64,000 bases of DNA from Mytilus californianus. Taxonomy: Eukaryota; Mollusca; Bivalvia; Mytilida; Mytilidae. Where the stretch lies: the NCBI RefSeq assembly GCF_021869535.1, contig NW_026262690.1:14719001-14783000 (forward strand), read 5' to 3'. The translations under genes were made by a program, and so were the position numbers. Below, in pieces: positions 21,593 through 33,251 of this stretch. Position 1 is the first letter of the stretch, and each line of letters opens with the position of its first letter. Under the pieces are notes generated by a model. The model was not told the origin of the DNA and searched no databases. It was given only the letters and a program-made list of their open reading frames with translations.

Positions 21593-23285
21593 GATGCTGA
21601 AATTGGAAAGGTGGAACTCAGAGGTAAATATAAGGAATAGTCATCTAAGGCCAAAGAATGAACTGAAGTAAATCTAAGGTAAAGTCATATAAAGCCAAAT
21701 GTAGAACTTGGGTAAATCTAAGGTAAGGTCATATCAGGCCACAGGTAGAACTCAGATAAATCTAAGGTAAAGTCTTGGAAGGCAAAAGGTGGAACTCAGG
21801 TAAATCTTGGGTAAAGTCATCTAAAGCCAAAGGTGAAACTCAGGTAAATCTAAGATAAATTCATCTAAGGCCAAAGGTGGAACTTGGGTAAATCTAAGGT
21901 CAACTCATCTAAGGCCAAAGGTGAAACTCAGGTAAATCTTATGTAAGTATTCTAAGCCCAAAGGTGGAACTTAGGTAAATTAAGGTAAAGTCATCTAAGG
22001 ACAGAGGTGGAACTCAGTTAAATATATATAAGGAAAAAGTCTGCTAAGGTTAGAGGTGAAACTGAGGTAAATGTAAGGTAAAGTCTTCTAAGGTCAAAGA
22101 TGAACATCAGGTAAATCTAAGGTAAAGTTATCTAAGGCCAAAGGTGGAACTCAGGTAAATCTAATTGGGTCATATGACATTTGCGCCAATTTTGAAAATA
22201 TCTTTTTTTTCATTGTTTTCATTTGCCCCAATTATTAATTTTTCATTTGCGCCATTCTAATTTGAACAGGTAAGATCTGATACAATTTAGACTATAAAAG
22301 AACAAACAATGGCCCTGAATCGTTTCACTTGCACTACAATGAACAGTTTTACTCACACCATCCGAATATTTACATTTTTATGGGTGTCATAAAGAAAATC
22401 CAGGCAACAATGTATGTAAAATTCTGATTGTTAGTGTTTTATTAAAAAAAGTGCTATTTTACATGTGATGTATAATGTTTTAGAAACCTTTACAATAAAC
22501 TTATTCTGCTCGAAATCCCACTTCAACTCCTGTAGTGAGCAGGGGACAGATTCTGTAACTTTTATTCAGACGATGTAAAGTAATATAATGGATATGTATA
22601 ACAGGCTATCACAATTATATAAATTCTGTACAACTTATATGTCTCATGACTTGTGTTTACCTGTAAATTGCCCCCCCCCCCCCCCCCCCCCTCAAAAAAA
22701 AATATTGGCACAAAAGAAAAATAAAAATTGGCGCAAATGAAAAAATAAACCGTCTAATTGGTGTAAAGTCATATAAGGCCAAAGGTGAACATCAGGTAAA
22801 TCTAAGGTAAAGTCATCTAAGGCCAAAGTCAAAACTCAGGTAAATCTAAGATAAATTCATCTAGGCCAAAAATGGAACTCAGTAAATCTAAGGTAAAGTC
22901 CTCTAAGGCCGGTAAATCTAAGGTAAATTCCTCTAAGGCCAAAGGTGGAACTCAGGTAACTCTAAGGTAAAGTTATCTAAGGCCAAAGGGGGAACTCTAA
23001 GATAAAGTCATCTAAGGCCGAAGGTGGAACTCTAAGATAAAGTCAGCTAAGGCCGAAGGTGGAACTCAGGTAAATCTAAGGTAAAGTTATATAAGGCCAA
23101 AGGTGGAACTCTAAGATAAAGTCATCTAAGGCCAAAGGTCGAACTCTAAGATAAAGTCAGCTAAGGCCAAAGGTGGAACTCTAAGATAAAATCATCTAAG
23201 GCAAAAGGTGGAACTCTAAGATAAAGTCATCTAAGGCCAAAGGTGGAAATCAGGTAAATCTAAGGTAAAGTCATCTAAGGCAAGC
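21593..23285 (+). repeat. About 43-bp satellite array, interrupted by a MITE
   Basis: Roughly 25 units built on 'aggtaaatctaaggtaaagt' followed by 'catctaaggccaaaggtgg' and 'aactc'. Units vary: a shorter form without 'aggtaaatct' ('aactctaagataaagtcat...', about 34 bp) dominates from 22980 to 23220. The array is split at 22169-22752 by an insertion. Stop codons are frequent; not coding. Confidence 0.92.
22169..22752. mobile_element. MITE inserted in the satellite, 9-bp target duplication
   Basis: 584 bp flanked by a perfect direct repeat 'tctaattgg' (22160-22168 and 22753-22761). Subterminal inverted repeats of 16 bp, 'catttgcgccaatttt' at 22178-22193, are matched by its complement at 22724-22739; further 'catttgc.cca' echoes follow inwards on both sides. 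A poly-C run lies at 22671-22692. No coding capacity. An 8-10 bp duplication fits the hAT or Mutator-like groups. Confidence 0.9.
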
Positions 23286-23370
23286 TGTTTTAACAGAGTG
23301 AAAATAATTTCAATAGACTAAATATTCTATATAAAGTCCAACAAATCTCACAGGAAAAATATCTTTTAAC

Positions 23371-23815
23371 AAACTAGACATCATTGAGATGGGAGCCATC
23401 TCTGTGGGCCCCGCTGTGAATAACATGTGGTAAAAAATTTGTATCTTTACCATAGAACATGGGGTTGTCAACTGAAACCAAAGTTTTTGACATTGACCTT
23501 TGACCTAGGAAGTTGTACATACATTATGACACACCCTCTGGTATTGACTAATATACATGTCAAGTATAAACTTTGAAATCATAACGGTTCTAGGACATGG
23601 GGTTGTCAACTGAAACCAAAGTTTTTGACCTTTGACCTAGGAAGTTGTACAAACATTATGACACACCCTCTGGTGTTGGTTAATATACATGTCAAGTATA
23701 AAGTATGAAATTATAACGGTTCTCTAGATATAGAGCGGACACAATTTGTTACAGACGGACAGACTGATCACTATAGGGCGACCCGCCATTCGGCGTGGCC
23801 CTAATTATCATTAAA
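23371..23815 (+). repeat. Dispersed repeat with internal 138-bp duplication
   Basis: Begins 'actagacatcattgagatgg'. 'ggggttgtcaactgaaacc' occurs at 23461 and 23599 (138 bp apart), each followed by 'cctaggaagttgtaca' and 'atacatgtcaagtataaa'. Ends with 'acagacggacagactgatca' and 'cgcc'-rich text at about 23780-23810. I recall this wording from mussel DNA. No open frame. Confidence 0.75.
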
Positions 23816-26285
23816 ACAATAAGTGTTTGTTATATTCCTGACATGGTACTTTGTAAATTAAAATGACTTGGTGGCTCATCAAACCTTGTGTTTTATTTGC
23901 TCGTAGCATAGAAAAATATCTGCATTATTTTATGGAGAAAAAAAAATGTCAGTCAATTAATTTTAACAAAATTTGCTTTAATCTGTGTTATGATTATCAA
24001 TAAAGTTGTTCAAATTCTTCATAAAAACACCACAGGCAAATGACAAAAATAACAAAATATTCCAGTCATTTACCACAATAATTCTGTCATAAAAAGATAG
24101 GGGAAGTAACTAAAAGAGTAGTACATACTCTTTTCTTCTTTTCATCTTTTATGATTAAATGCCAAGACTGTTATAACAACACTTTAGAGATTGCTGCAGT
24201 AATTTAATAAAATCATCATTTTCATGATATTTGGGTGCCAAGGATACTGGTCATCAGGATAAAAACAATACAGAAATCACATTTAAGTACAAAATCAGAA
24301 AGTGCTAAATTACACATCACAATGTTTTATAACAATGGTAAGTGTAAATAGAAAGTGAAAGTAGGTATTAAAGTTAATTTTTACAACCCTGCATACTTGC
24401 GGTACCCACTTTATTGAAGTTTTACCAGTTGGTTCACTGCTGTTCATAATTTTTATGATTAAAATCACAATAAATAAGGTTTTATAATCTATAATCAACT
24501 CCAGATTCTAAACATAAACTCTATCATAAATGTTTAATTATTTCGTATTAATCCCTTCCAACTAATGTTAAAATTGTGTCTTCTTCCCCATAAAACCCCT
24601 CATTATCATCTAAAAACTAGATTTAGAATGCATTAGCCCCAGAGTTAATGTCCAAGTTATGGCCAGATTATGGTTTTAAATTGGACTTCTATAATTTACT
24701 GAATGTGTTTCTGATTGGGCTGTGGAATTAGATCTGATTCAATAATTTTCTATTTATTAGTACATGTAATAATAGAAGTTCAGAAAGTCATTATATGTTC
24801 TGAAGTCTGAAGGATCTACTTGAGACACAAACTTGACCTTGCAATAAACAAGATACAATTTAAATCAGCATGAATAAGTGATATTTGTCTTTGCAACTAT
24901 TAACCTGACCTTCAGATTTTTATGTGTAAATATTGCTGACCTGAGATTACTTCTAAAAGCACTTTTGACAATATAAATGCTACCTCCAAAATATTTATAC
25001 CTCTTTCTAAATAAAAAGTTAACTTCTAACTTAACTATTGTCCTCAACATGCATGTTTTTTTAGAACAGGCATCTCTAGAATCAAATTCCATAAATGGTG
25101 GCAGAAAGGATCTGGATGAAACTCGATGACAAATGAAACAAGATTTATATGACACTAATATTGACAATGAAACCACTTTCAGTACAATTCTATAACAAAT
25201 GAGATCAGATTTGGATGAAACTCCCTGACTCTTTCTATAGATATATATAGTATTGCAAATAACTATTGGCAAAAACTTTGGACCTTTAACTGTTTGGGCG
25301 GTTCTTTCTAGATTTTTTTTAGATCTTTTGGGTTTTTAATTTCCCAAGCGTTTAATAGTTTTTAACTTTCTAGTCTTTTGTGTAGAGTGTGCTTGATGAA
25401 GGCTGTTCCAGAGACATGTGTTGTTAGTACAGAAACCCCTTTTTTAGAATTGAAACAGGAAACCATTTTTAGCAGAAACAGTGAAAAAAATAAAACCATA
25501 ATAAGAAGAACTCAACAATATAGAAAAGCAGATTCCCTAATACAATCATAATTAACCTTCTGTCTTCCAATGATTTCAATGTAAATTTTTCCTCTTCAGA
25601 AATTTTGTTCACAAAGGTACTGTTAAGATTGAATAAGGTAAAATGTAAATGGTCCTGTCATAATGAGTTCTGAGGGTCCAATCAGTAAATGTTTAATAAC
25701 CGTTACAATGGCTACACTATGTGAATACAAGACATAACCTTACTGGCCTTTAATCGGATAAAGGGACATCAATACAAACAAAAGCTGTAATAAATAAATT
25801 ACAATTCAAACAAACACATTAATGAAATCTAACTATATGTCTAGTTCGTAAATATTTGATTAATTGTCTGACCTTCAATGACCTACAACTTACTATATGT
25901 TTCCAGTAGGAACAATATTTCAATAATTTAATCCTAAATTCAATTTCATTTCATGGACTGGCAATTCTCTGTCAGGTTTATCAAGTCTTCATAGATGTTT
26001 CTTCCCTTATCCATTGATTGCTGGATATCAAATATAGGTTGCCTTCATTAAAGTTTGAATTTGGTGACTTGAATAGTGAGTTCATTGACTGTATAAATAT
26101 AACCAGTTTTATCGACTGTTCAACATTCCAAATTCTAGGTTGATTGTTTGAAATGCAAAAAGTCAAGAGTCATCAAGATGCAATCAAACATTGTAAGTCA
26201 AAAAATCCAAAAGAGCAAAAGAGGGTAAACAACTTAGTTAATTACAGCCTGTATTTCACACTGAATGATAGTACATTGTAAAGAC
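23816..26285. other. Intronic sequence, nothing recognised
   Basis: AT-rich. The minus-strand frame at 24865-25272 (135 codons) is the longest non-repeat frame here but has a biased, membrane-like composition and no family resemblance or splice context. I see no exon. Confidence 0.45.
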
Positions 26286-26540
26286 TTATGCTTTTGATCA
26301 GTCAATTAAAACAAGTATTTCTAACAGTCAATATAAAATGGTGACTATGTGTAGCATCTCTATCAGTCAAACAAAGTAAGTATTTCTAACAGTCAATAAA
26401 ATATGGTTCATATGTGCATCTGTCACCTCTGATGGTCAGTTAATCAAAGCAAGTATTTCCAACAATCAATAAAAATGGTGTACATGTGTAGCACCTCGAT
26501 CAGTCAATCTAAGTAAGTATTTCCAACAGTGAAAAAAGGC
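26286..26540 (+). repeat. About 65-bp tandem repeat, four copies
   Basis: The phrase 'aagtatttc.aaca.tcaat' recurs near 26313, 26379, 26450 and 26515, with 'gcatctctatcagtcaa' between copies. Units are 65-72 bp and diverged. Confidence 0.75.
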
Positions 26541-26944
26541 ATTTCTCCAAAAAAGGTGTTCTTGAATTTTAAACAAATATTTATAATACATCAAAAAAAA
26601 AAAAAATTACTAAAAATATTGGACATTACAGTCCACACCAACCACATACAAAATATCTGGCATAAGAGTCCTTACAAACCACAAACAAACCGACTCCTCT
26701 GAAAAAAGATGTATGTACATCAAAGATAAAACAATAACAAGTAGGATGTGGCCAAGAAGCAGGTACAGGCAAAACATGTGATGAGTTTAAACCTGTTTTA
26801 CATGAGCACAATCCTCAACATGCCTGTCTAGACCATATTCTATAGGAGTAAAACACACAGTCAAAAACCTGCACAGTTTGATACCAACAGGATAAACCAC
26901 TAACATGAACAAAGAAATAAAAATACACATCATATGGAGGGGCA
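26541..26944. other. Intronic sequence, nothing recognised
   Basis: Only an A-run at about 26594 stands out. The frame at 26626-26811 is unrecognised. Confidence 0.4.
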
Positions 26945-27115
26945 TGATGATGATAGACGATGGGCGTGTGGTCTTAGTAGTCCAACTACAGTATCACTAG
27001 CCTGTCAACACTGAGGTTGTGAGTTCCAATCCCACATGTGGCAGGTGCAATGGACTCCAATCTTAATTGACTAGGATTGTTAGTTTTCCTATTTAGGTGA
27101 TTGGTGTATTATGGT
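26945..27115 (+). mobile_element. tRNA-derived SINE fragment (plus strand)
   Basis: Shares long wording with the minus-strand SINE at 49846-50090: 'agtatcactagcctgtcaac', 'actgaggttgtgagttc', 'tgactaggattgttagtttt'. The box-B-like motif 'gagttccaatcc' has one substitution from the expected form and the box A is degraded, so it is probably dead. The 3' end is truncated or diverged after about 27115. Confidence 0.85.
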
Positions 27116-28526
27116 ATGAAATCAAAACAGAAAGTACATGTACTTTTGATAAAGCAATCCTAAAAGGGCGTTTTCTGTACATAATTTCCTATAACCAATA
27201 TCTGTAAATAAAATAAAAAACATACAAAAAATATCGGTCATCTTCTTTCTGGTGTTATTTTGTAACTGGGTGGCTGCAGGATCATTATGGATTTTATTTA
27301 ATTCTTCACAGATTAGAAGACTTTAATATTCTAACAACATGCCAATAATTTCTTCAATAAAAAGCTTTCATTGATTTGATTCTATAATTAAATACAGTAA
27401 TGATAATACCATGTGTATCTGACGGGGTTTCATACTTTTTGATGCAATTATATGCAATAATTAAACCATAGAGTTCAGGATATTTTCCTGTTTTTATCAT
27501 TTTCTGTGGAAATTCAGCGCCAAATATTATAGTTGTCAATGAAAAAGTTATTGAACTTGTTAAATCTGTTTCCCATCGAATGTAAGGGAAACAATGAAAA
27601 CCTAATCAAATGTTATTTCAAACAAGAATGGAAAATTGTTTCTCAGTAACAATTTATAATGAATTAATGACACCAAGTTGTGGTTTATTATCTATTTAAC
27701 TGATTTAAATACCTGACCATCACAATGTTTTAAGTTTGATAATTTCAAGTGCAAAGAGTGCCTTTTCATTTTGTGTGCGACTGACAAGTCTTATGTACAC
27801 TATAAAGCTGGTATCTTTTAAAGATTTTACACAACAAAATACATTGGAATAAATAGTCCTAAGGTTAACTGAACTAAGATGGTAAAACAAAGTAGAAGGT
27901 TTTTATTGACGTGTCATTGGGTAGCTGACTCATTGATAGATGTTGTAGGAAGAGTTGAAATCAATATATAATGCATCTAATGTTTTAATAGTTGTAATTA
28001 TCTGAATTTTTTAACTAAGAAGCCATGGAAAAGATTTTGTATCACAATGTTACAACCAGGCACTGTTCCAGAATCAACAATGCTTTGTTTGAGTTAATCC
28101 TATAAATTATACATTTCTTTCTTGAAAAAACCCATTATGATACTTTTGTATCTCCACAGTTGACTTAAATACAGCAGTTCAAAGTATGTAATTCTATGGG
28201 GAAAACCTTCAGGTAAATAGTATCTTTTTTTATACGAAATATCATCCAACATCTTAATAACTGTTTCTTTACTCTTTATAACAAAAGGATTCACTGTAAC
28301 ATTTTCACTTGGATGCACCAAAGAAAAAAGAGTAGAGTTTAAAGAGTTGTTTTGTCTAGTGTTTTATTGGCTGGAAAAAAAGTGTCAAAAATAATACAAG
28401 AATAGAAGCACTTGACATCCCTCTTTCAAACACAGTATGTGGTTATTCTTTCATCCTATCAGTACTAAAATTATATCCACTAAGTCATTTTTTTTGGTAA
28501 ATCAGTGGCTAATAAGAACAAAACAA
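27116..28526. other. Intronic sequence with one protein-like minus-strand frame
   Basis: AT-rich. A minus-strand frame ending at 28100 can be read from about 28350 (roughly 80 codons). Its amino-acid composition is balanced, but it has no ATG at the listed start, an in-frame stop right after the only good acceptor, and no family match. Confidence 0.35.
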
Positions 28527-28870
28527 GAGTGCACACACTGAAATGTCTTGCCAACTTAACTGATTATGAAGGAATTTTATGTGGAAAGTCTTTCTGATCA
28601 AAGTTTTACTATAAACTTAACATTATCAATCTATGAGAATAAGGTCATGGTCAGATAGACCCTGACTGAAAGACATGTACACATGACAATCATTCTTTAT
28701 CCCAAATAAAATCTACCAATTGCTTATAGTATTTGAAAGACAGACCTAGTCATGAAAACTTAACATAGACCAATGAACCATGAAAGTGAGGTCTAGATCA
28801 GATGTACCCTGCCATACAGACCTGCACACCTTACAATCATTGAATACACCAACATAAATATACAACATAT
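28527..28870 (+). mobile_element. Family A element fragment
   Basis: Left part 'gcacacactgaaatgtcttg', then two core units: 'gagaataaggtcatggtcag' near 28635 and 'catgaaagtgaggtctagat' near 28778. 'cttacaatcatt' occurs near 28830. No terminal hairpin seen. It ends about 90 bp before exon 2 of the membrane-protein gene. Confidence 0.7.
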
Positions 28871-28958
28871 GAGTGCTACACTGCACAGACCATTTTTAGG
28901 CAGAGATGTTAGAGTGGTATGGTCTAGAATACATTGATGCAGAAGGGAAAACTAATAC

Positions 28959-29033
28959 CTCATGGTAGCTCTTAGTGTTCCCTATGTGGTCCTTCCTGTC
29001 TGTCTTGTTTACTGTATAACCGTCTTCATATAC
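28959..29033 (-). CDS. Exon 2: cytoplasmic N-terminal segment (25 codons)
   Basis: Minus-strand exon of 75 nt with an excellent acceptor (polypyrimidine then CAG, 'tctttattttttcag') and a donor GAG|GTATTA. In frame it encodes a highly charged 25-residue peptide beginning VYEDGYTVNK and ending KSYHE. Both borders are phase 0, which fits exon 3 directly ('KSYHE' then 'ENGIK'). It lies 21.5 kb from exon 3, so the join is inferred from splice sites, phase and composition, not from a transcript. The segment has no known domain; tyrosines in acidic context could be phosphorylation sites (inference). Confidence 0.6.
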
Positions 29034-29432
29034 CTGAAAAAATAAAGATATTTAAGTAGAAAATCATTAGGTTTGGATGGTTTATGTATTAAATACTAGA
29101 TTTTCCCTAACATTTTAACAATGTTTAATTTGTTAAGGTAGTAGGTGAGTAAAAAGATTTTTTTGTAGAAGTTAGTCAAAATAAAGTTTATACCATGACA
29201 TTTTAAAACTGAATGCTAACATTAAAGTTACAGGATGTTCAAAATTCAAACATTTTGTAAAGATAAAATACACAGGAAACCACTTTTTTAAAAGTGGCAA
29301 GAAAAAATCAAAGTGCTGGATAGCACCTGTGGAAAGTTTGCAACGGTAGATGTGTAATATTTCAAAATAGGTTGTAAATGTGTAGATTGGGTGTTAAACT
29401 TTTTTTCCAACTTTAAAAAAAATTACTTAATA
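29034..29432 (-). other. Start of the 21.4-kb intron 1, nothing recognised
   Basis: AT-rich intronic sequence upstream of exon 2. No repeat or exon seen. Confidence 0.45.
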
Positions 29433-30755
29433 CAAGAAATAATTGTAACATGATGCTGTTACGAAGTCTCCCAAACAAAGCTCCCATAATTAGTCATTCC
29501 CAGGAAGGGGGTGGGAGTGACCCCAGGGGATTTTTTTTTTTTTTTTTTTTTAATGTCCCATACAAGAATATATATGGTTTCGGGGTGGGGATCTTGACCG
29601 TTTAAAAGTTCTCAAAACAGGATGGGGTGGGGGTGACACCCAGGGACTCCCCTATATTTAATTTGATTTGTTTTATTGTCCCATACAAGAATATATATGG
29701 TTAAGGGGTGAGGATCTCGACTGTTTACAAGTTTTCAAAAAGAAGGGGGGTGGGGTGACCCCTGTGGACTTCCTCTATATTTCATTTGATTTGTTTTATT
29801 GTCCCATACAAGAATATATATGGTTTATGGGTGGTGATCTCAACCGTTTACAAGTTCTTAAACAGGAAGGGGGTGGTAGTGACCACAGGGGACTCGCCTT
29901 TTATTTCATTTGATTTGTTTTATTGTCCCCTACAAGAATATATATGGTTTCTGGGTGGGGATCTTGACCGTTTACAAGTTCTCAAAACAGGATGGGGTGG
30001 GGTGACACTCAGGGACTCCCCCTATATTTCATTTGACTAGTTTTATTGTCCCATACAAGAATATATATGGTTTAGGGGAGGGGATCTCGTCCGTTTACAA
30101 GTTCTCAAACAGGAGGGGGTGGGAGTGACACCCAGGGACTCCCCCTATATTTCATTTGACTTGTTTTATTGTCCCATACAAGAATATATATGGTTTCGGG
30201 GTGGGGATCTTGACCGTTTACAAGTTCTCAAAACAGGATGGGGTGGGAGTGACACCCAGGGACTCCCCCTATATTTCATTTGACTTGTTTTATTGTCCCA
30301 TACAAGAAAATATATGGTTTAGGGGTGGGGATTTTAACCGTTTACAAGTTCTCAAACAGGAGGGGGTGGGAGTGACACCCAGGGACTCCCCCTATATTTC
30401 ATTTGACTTATTTTATTGTCCCATACAAGAATATATATGGTTTAGGGGTGGGGATTTCAACCGTTTACAAGTTCTCAAACAGGAGGGGGTGGGGCTGATC
30501 CAGAGGGACTCCTGCTATATTTCATTTGATTTGGTTTATGATCCTGTGATCATTACTGAAAACCGTGTGTGTCTATCACTTACTGTTTTCAAGTTATAGT
30601 CATTTGAAAATTAAAAAAAAATAAATCCCATAGGGTTCTATAGTAAATCCCTCCCTTCTGTTGGCCCCTCAAAATACCCCCTAAATAGACCTCAAGAAGA
30701 AAAATAATAAGAACTGAGCAAAACAATAAGTCTCCAAACTTTGTTTGGGAGACTT
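29433..30755 (+). mobile_element. Non-autonomous Helitron-like element, copy 2, with 123-bp core array
   Basis: The more complete copy. A perfect 17-bp inverted repeat, 'aagtctcccaaacaaag' at 29464-29480 and its complement at 30739-30755, bounds it. The right end also folds on itself as a hairpin at 30728-30755 ('aagtctcc', 'aaac', loop, 'gtttgggagactt'). The core holds about eight tandem units of 123-124 bp; the marker 'gaatatatat' starts at 29566, 29689, 29812, 29936, 30059, 30182 and 30429 (30306 in variant form). A T-run lies at 29530-29551. The right unique part matches copy 1 (1495-2573). Several overlapping open frames run through the core only because the unit lacks stops. No helicase or replication protein is encoded. 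Confidence 0.8.
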
Positions 30756-31094
30756 AATAGCAAGTAGTATAATTACGAATTTTGTTATAGTCTGATTTTC
30801 TGATGCCGATTATGTAATAGGTCGAGTTTATTATAGTCCGAGTTTGTTGTGGGCCAAGATGAGATACCGGGATACTTTCGATACACTTGGGCTTTTACGT
30901 CTTTCATAAACATTGTAAAAATTGTAGTAATAGTCGAAAAATGTTCATTCATGAAATATTTTAAACACGGTATTTATTTTCTTTTCAACCGGAGGACGGG
31001 AGGAAATCCCTGAAACTGGGATTATAGTACTCCTGTTGATATGGATCTCATGCATGTCTGGGGAATACCGATAAAAGCATAACGTAGAAACTGC
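30756..31094. other. Intronic sequence, nothing firm
   Basis: Short internal echoes ('gaatttt.ttatagtc.ga', 'gagtttattatagtccgag', 'gagtttgttgtgggcc') at 30775-30860 suggest a small degenerate repeat. No exon. Confidence 0.4.
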
Positions 31095-31240
31095 TGTCTC
31101 ATGTAGATGTGTATTGATTTTACTTTCCGCACAGTGCAGATCTGCTCATGTAGATGTGTATTGATTTTACTTTCCGCGCAGTGCAGATCTGCTCATGTAG
31201 ATGTGTATTGATTTTACTTTCCGCGCAGTGCAGATCTGCG
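31095..31240 (+). repeat. 47-bp tandem repeat, three copies
   Basis: 'tcatgtagatgtgtattgat' begins at 31099, 31146 and 31193, exactly 47 bp apart. Each is followed by 'tttactttccgc.cagtgcag'. Copies are nearly identical. The minus-strand frame across it is a by-product. Confidence 0.95.
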
Positions 31241-31473
31241 AAGTAGTGTTTGTGATAGCCATTTTCAAAATGAAGTTGAATTATTTGAATTATTGATGAA
31301 CATTCAGTACATTTTAATTCAAACTGTAAGCTAATCAAAATAGAAGTAATTCAAAATTTCAAAAGCATCTTCCTAGAATTAGTTGTAAAACACCAGTACT
31401 TCATTATCTAGGAGTAGAACACACATCCTAAAGTAAGATAGTCTGTCACTTCCGGTTTGAGGCCGATGCCTTA

Positions 31474-31511
31474 GGAAAGTTTTTGCTATAGCAAGCTATA
31501 GCAAACTTTCC
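31474..31511. repeat. 38-bp palindrome
   Basis: 'ggaaagtttttgctatagc' is followed by 'aa' and then 'gctatagcaaactttcc', a hairpin with a 2-nt bulge. Probably the edge of a dispersed element. Confidence 0.8.
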
Positions 31512-33251
31512 AAAAACTCATATGAAAGAACTTTAAAATAAAAGATTATGATACAATCAGTCTTTAAATCATTTCAGAAAAAAAATTGGATTTTCATGAA
31601 ACATAGAAAAATAAATAAATAAATTTCCAGTTCATTCTTTTATAAAAATTGATAGTAAGTTATAATGAAATGTTCAAATATTTTTCTTGTGAGATTTTGT
31701 GTGAAATGAATGGTTTACACTTGATACTCAATGTGACATGATACCCAAACATTGTACTTAAAGCATATATGACTAGAATGTCCAATCATTTGATAGCTTG
31801 TGTCAACCCAACATACAAAGAAGATCAGTTTCCTTTGAAATCCTCATATGGAATAGTCTTTTATTTGATGATCGTCCATAAAATATACAGATTTCGAATC
31901 AGTTTCAATGCATGTGTAAATAGCTTCTTATTACAGGGTGAACTAATCAAACTTTGTTTGTTATCTGTGCCACAATGAAGATTAAATCAATGGTATCGGA
32001 AACATGCCGCTGATAGCGTCATTTTCCAAAAACCTTCTTTTAACATTAAAATAAACATGTCTGTTGTAAAATCCCTCTTTTGCTTTTATTAAAATAACAA
32101 ACTCCCAAAGCAGGTGAAACATAACATTGTGTAATAACTTTGCACTAAATGCAACAACAACCTGCCAAAAATACAATAATCAAGTAATTATATCAAGACA
32201 ATGTCAAAACATATCATTCTTAAAACACTTAATACCTCCCTTGCTCTCTGTTTCAACACTTCCTTGTGGGCGATTATTATGCAGAGTTGGGCATAATTCC
32301 ACCTAATCTGTTACATTATAAACTGCTTATCAATATGTATATTACACAATGGAATATGAATTTGATATCTGATTACTAAAGTCCACAATTTTGCTGAAAT
32401 CTGCAAGTATTATACCCACATACATGTACATTGCACTTTAAAATGAAATAAGCATTAGAGACAAACGATTTTATTTCATCATTATAACTGTCATTCAATC
32501 ATAATATAAAGTTTATATTATAAACATATTTGAAATCTTAGATCAATATAAATAAAGGGAGATAATTGGGACAACAAGACAGCAGTCCAACAACAACAAA
32601 AAGACCCAATAGACATCTTCACTGAACAATTATAGGAATAAAGCAAATCTACATTAGATAAATCGAAAGACACATCTCAGTTGTATAAAAGAAAACGATA
32701 TTTCAAAGTTGTATGAAGTGCAGCATAAAGTATCTAGGCTGAACAAAATTTAATTTTTTTTTTTCAAAACATACAAAAGTTGTAAAGAATCTTTGTTAAA
32801 GTGAAAAGTACACAAAAAACATGGCACTTGAATTTTACAAAGGGAAGCCAGTTGTTAATGTCTATCAATTGTCAGTGCCTGCCATTCCAAATTCTACAGA
32901 ATATACTGTAGGTTGTAACAATGTTACACAATATATAGATGTTAATTATATTCCTACTTAGTGAACCATTCGTCTTAAATATCACCCTAATAGTTGTTCT
33001 ACATACACTACAGGCGGAAATAAACGATAATTCATTTCTTTCTTCAAAATAGTGTCATTCCTTTTGCTGCTCACCAATTAAACATGTAACCTGACAGGCT
33101 ATATACATATATATATATATACCCAACACTGTGAAGACATTTTAGATTTATAGTATTTCTTTTTTTCATTTTAGGAGATTATGAAGGGAGAATGAAAGGA
33201 GAATAACAGACCAGCAAAAAATGCAGATTTTCATCTGGAACAAAACAAAAA
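31512..33251. other. Intronic sequence, nothing recognised
   Basis: AT-rich, with a short (TA)n tract at about 33102-33122. Open frames at 31769-31978 and 31982-32176 are unrecognised. Confidence 0.4.

Noticed and set aside
24865-25272. 135-codon minus-strand frame
   Set aside because: No family resemblance, no splice signals, composition expected from AT-rich DNA.
28100-28360. Minus-strand frame of about 80 codons as an extra exon in intron 2
   Set aside because: The only good acceptor is followed by an in-frame stop, there is no donor before its stop, and no ATG start at the 5' end.
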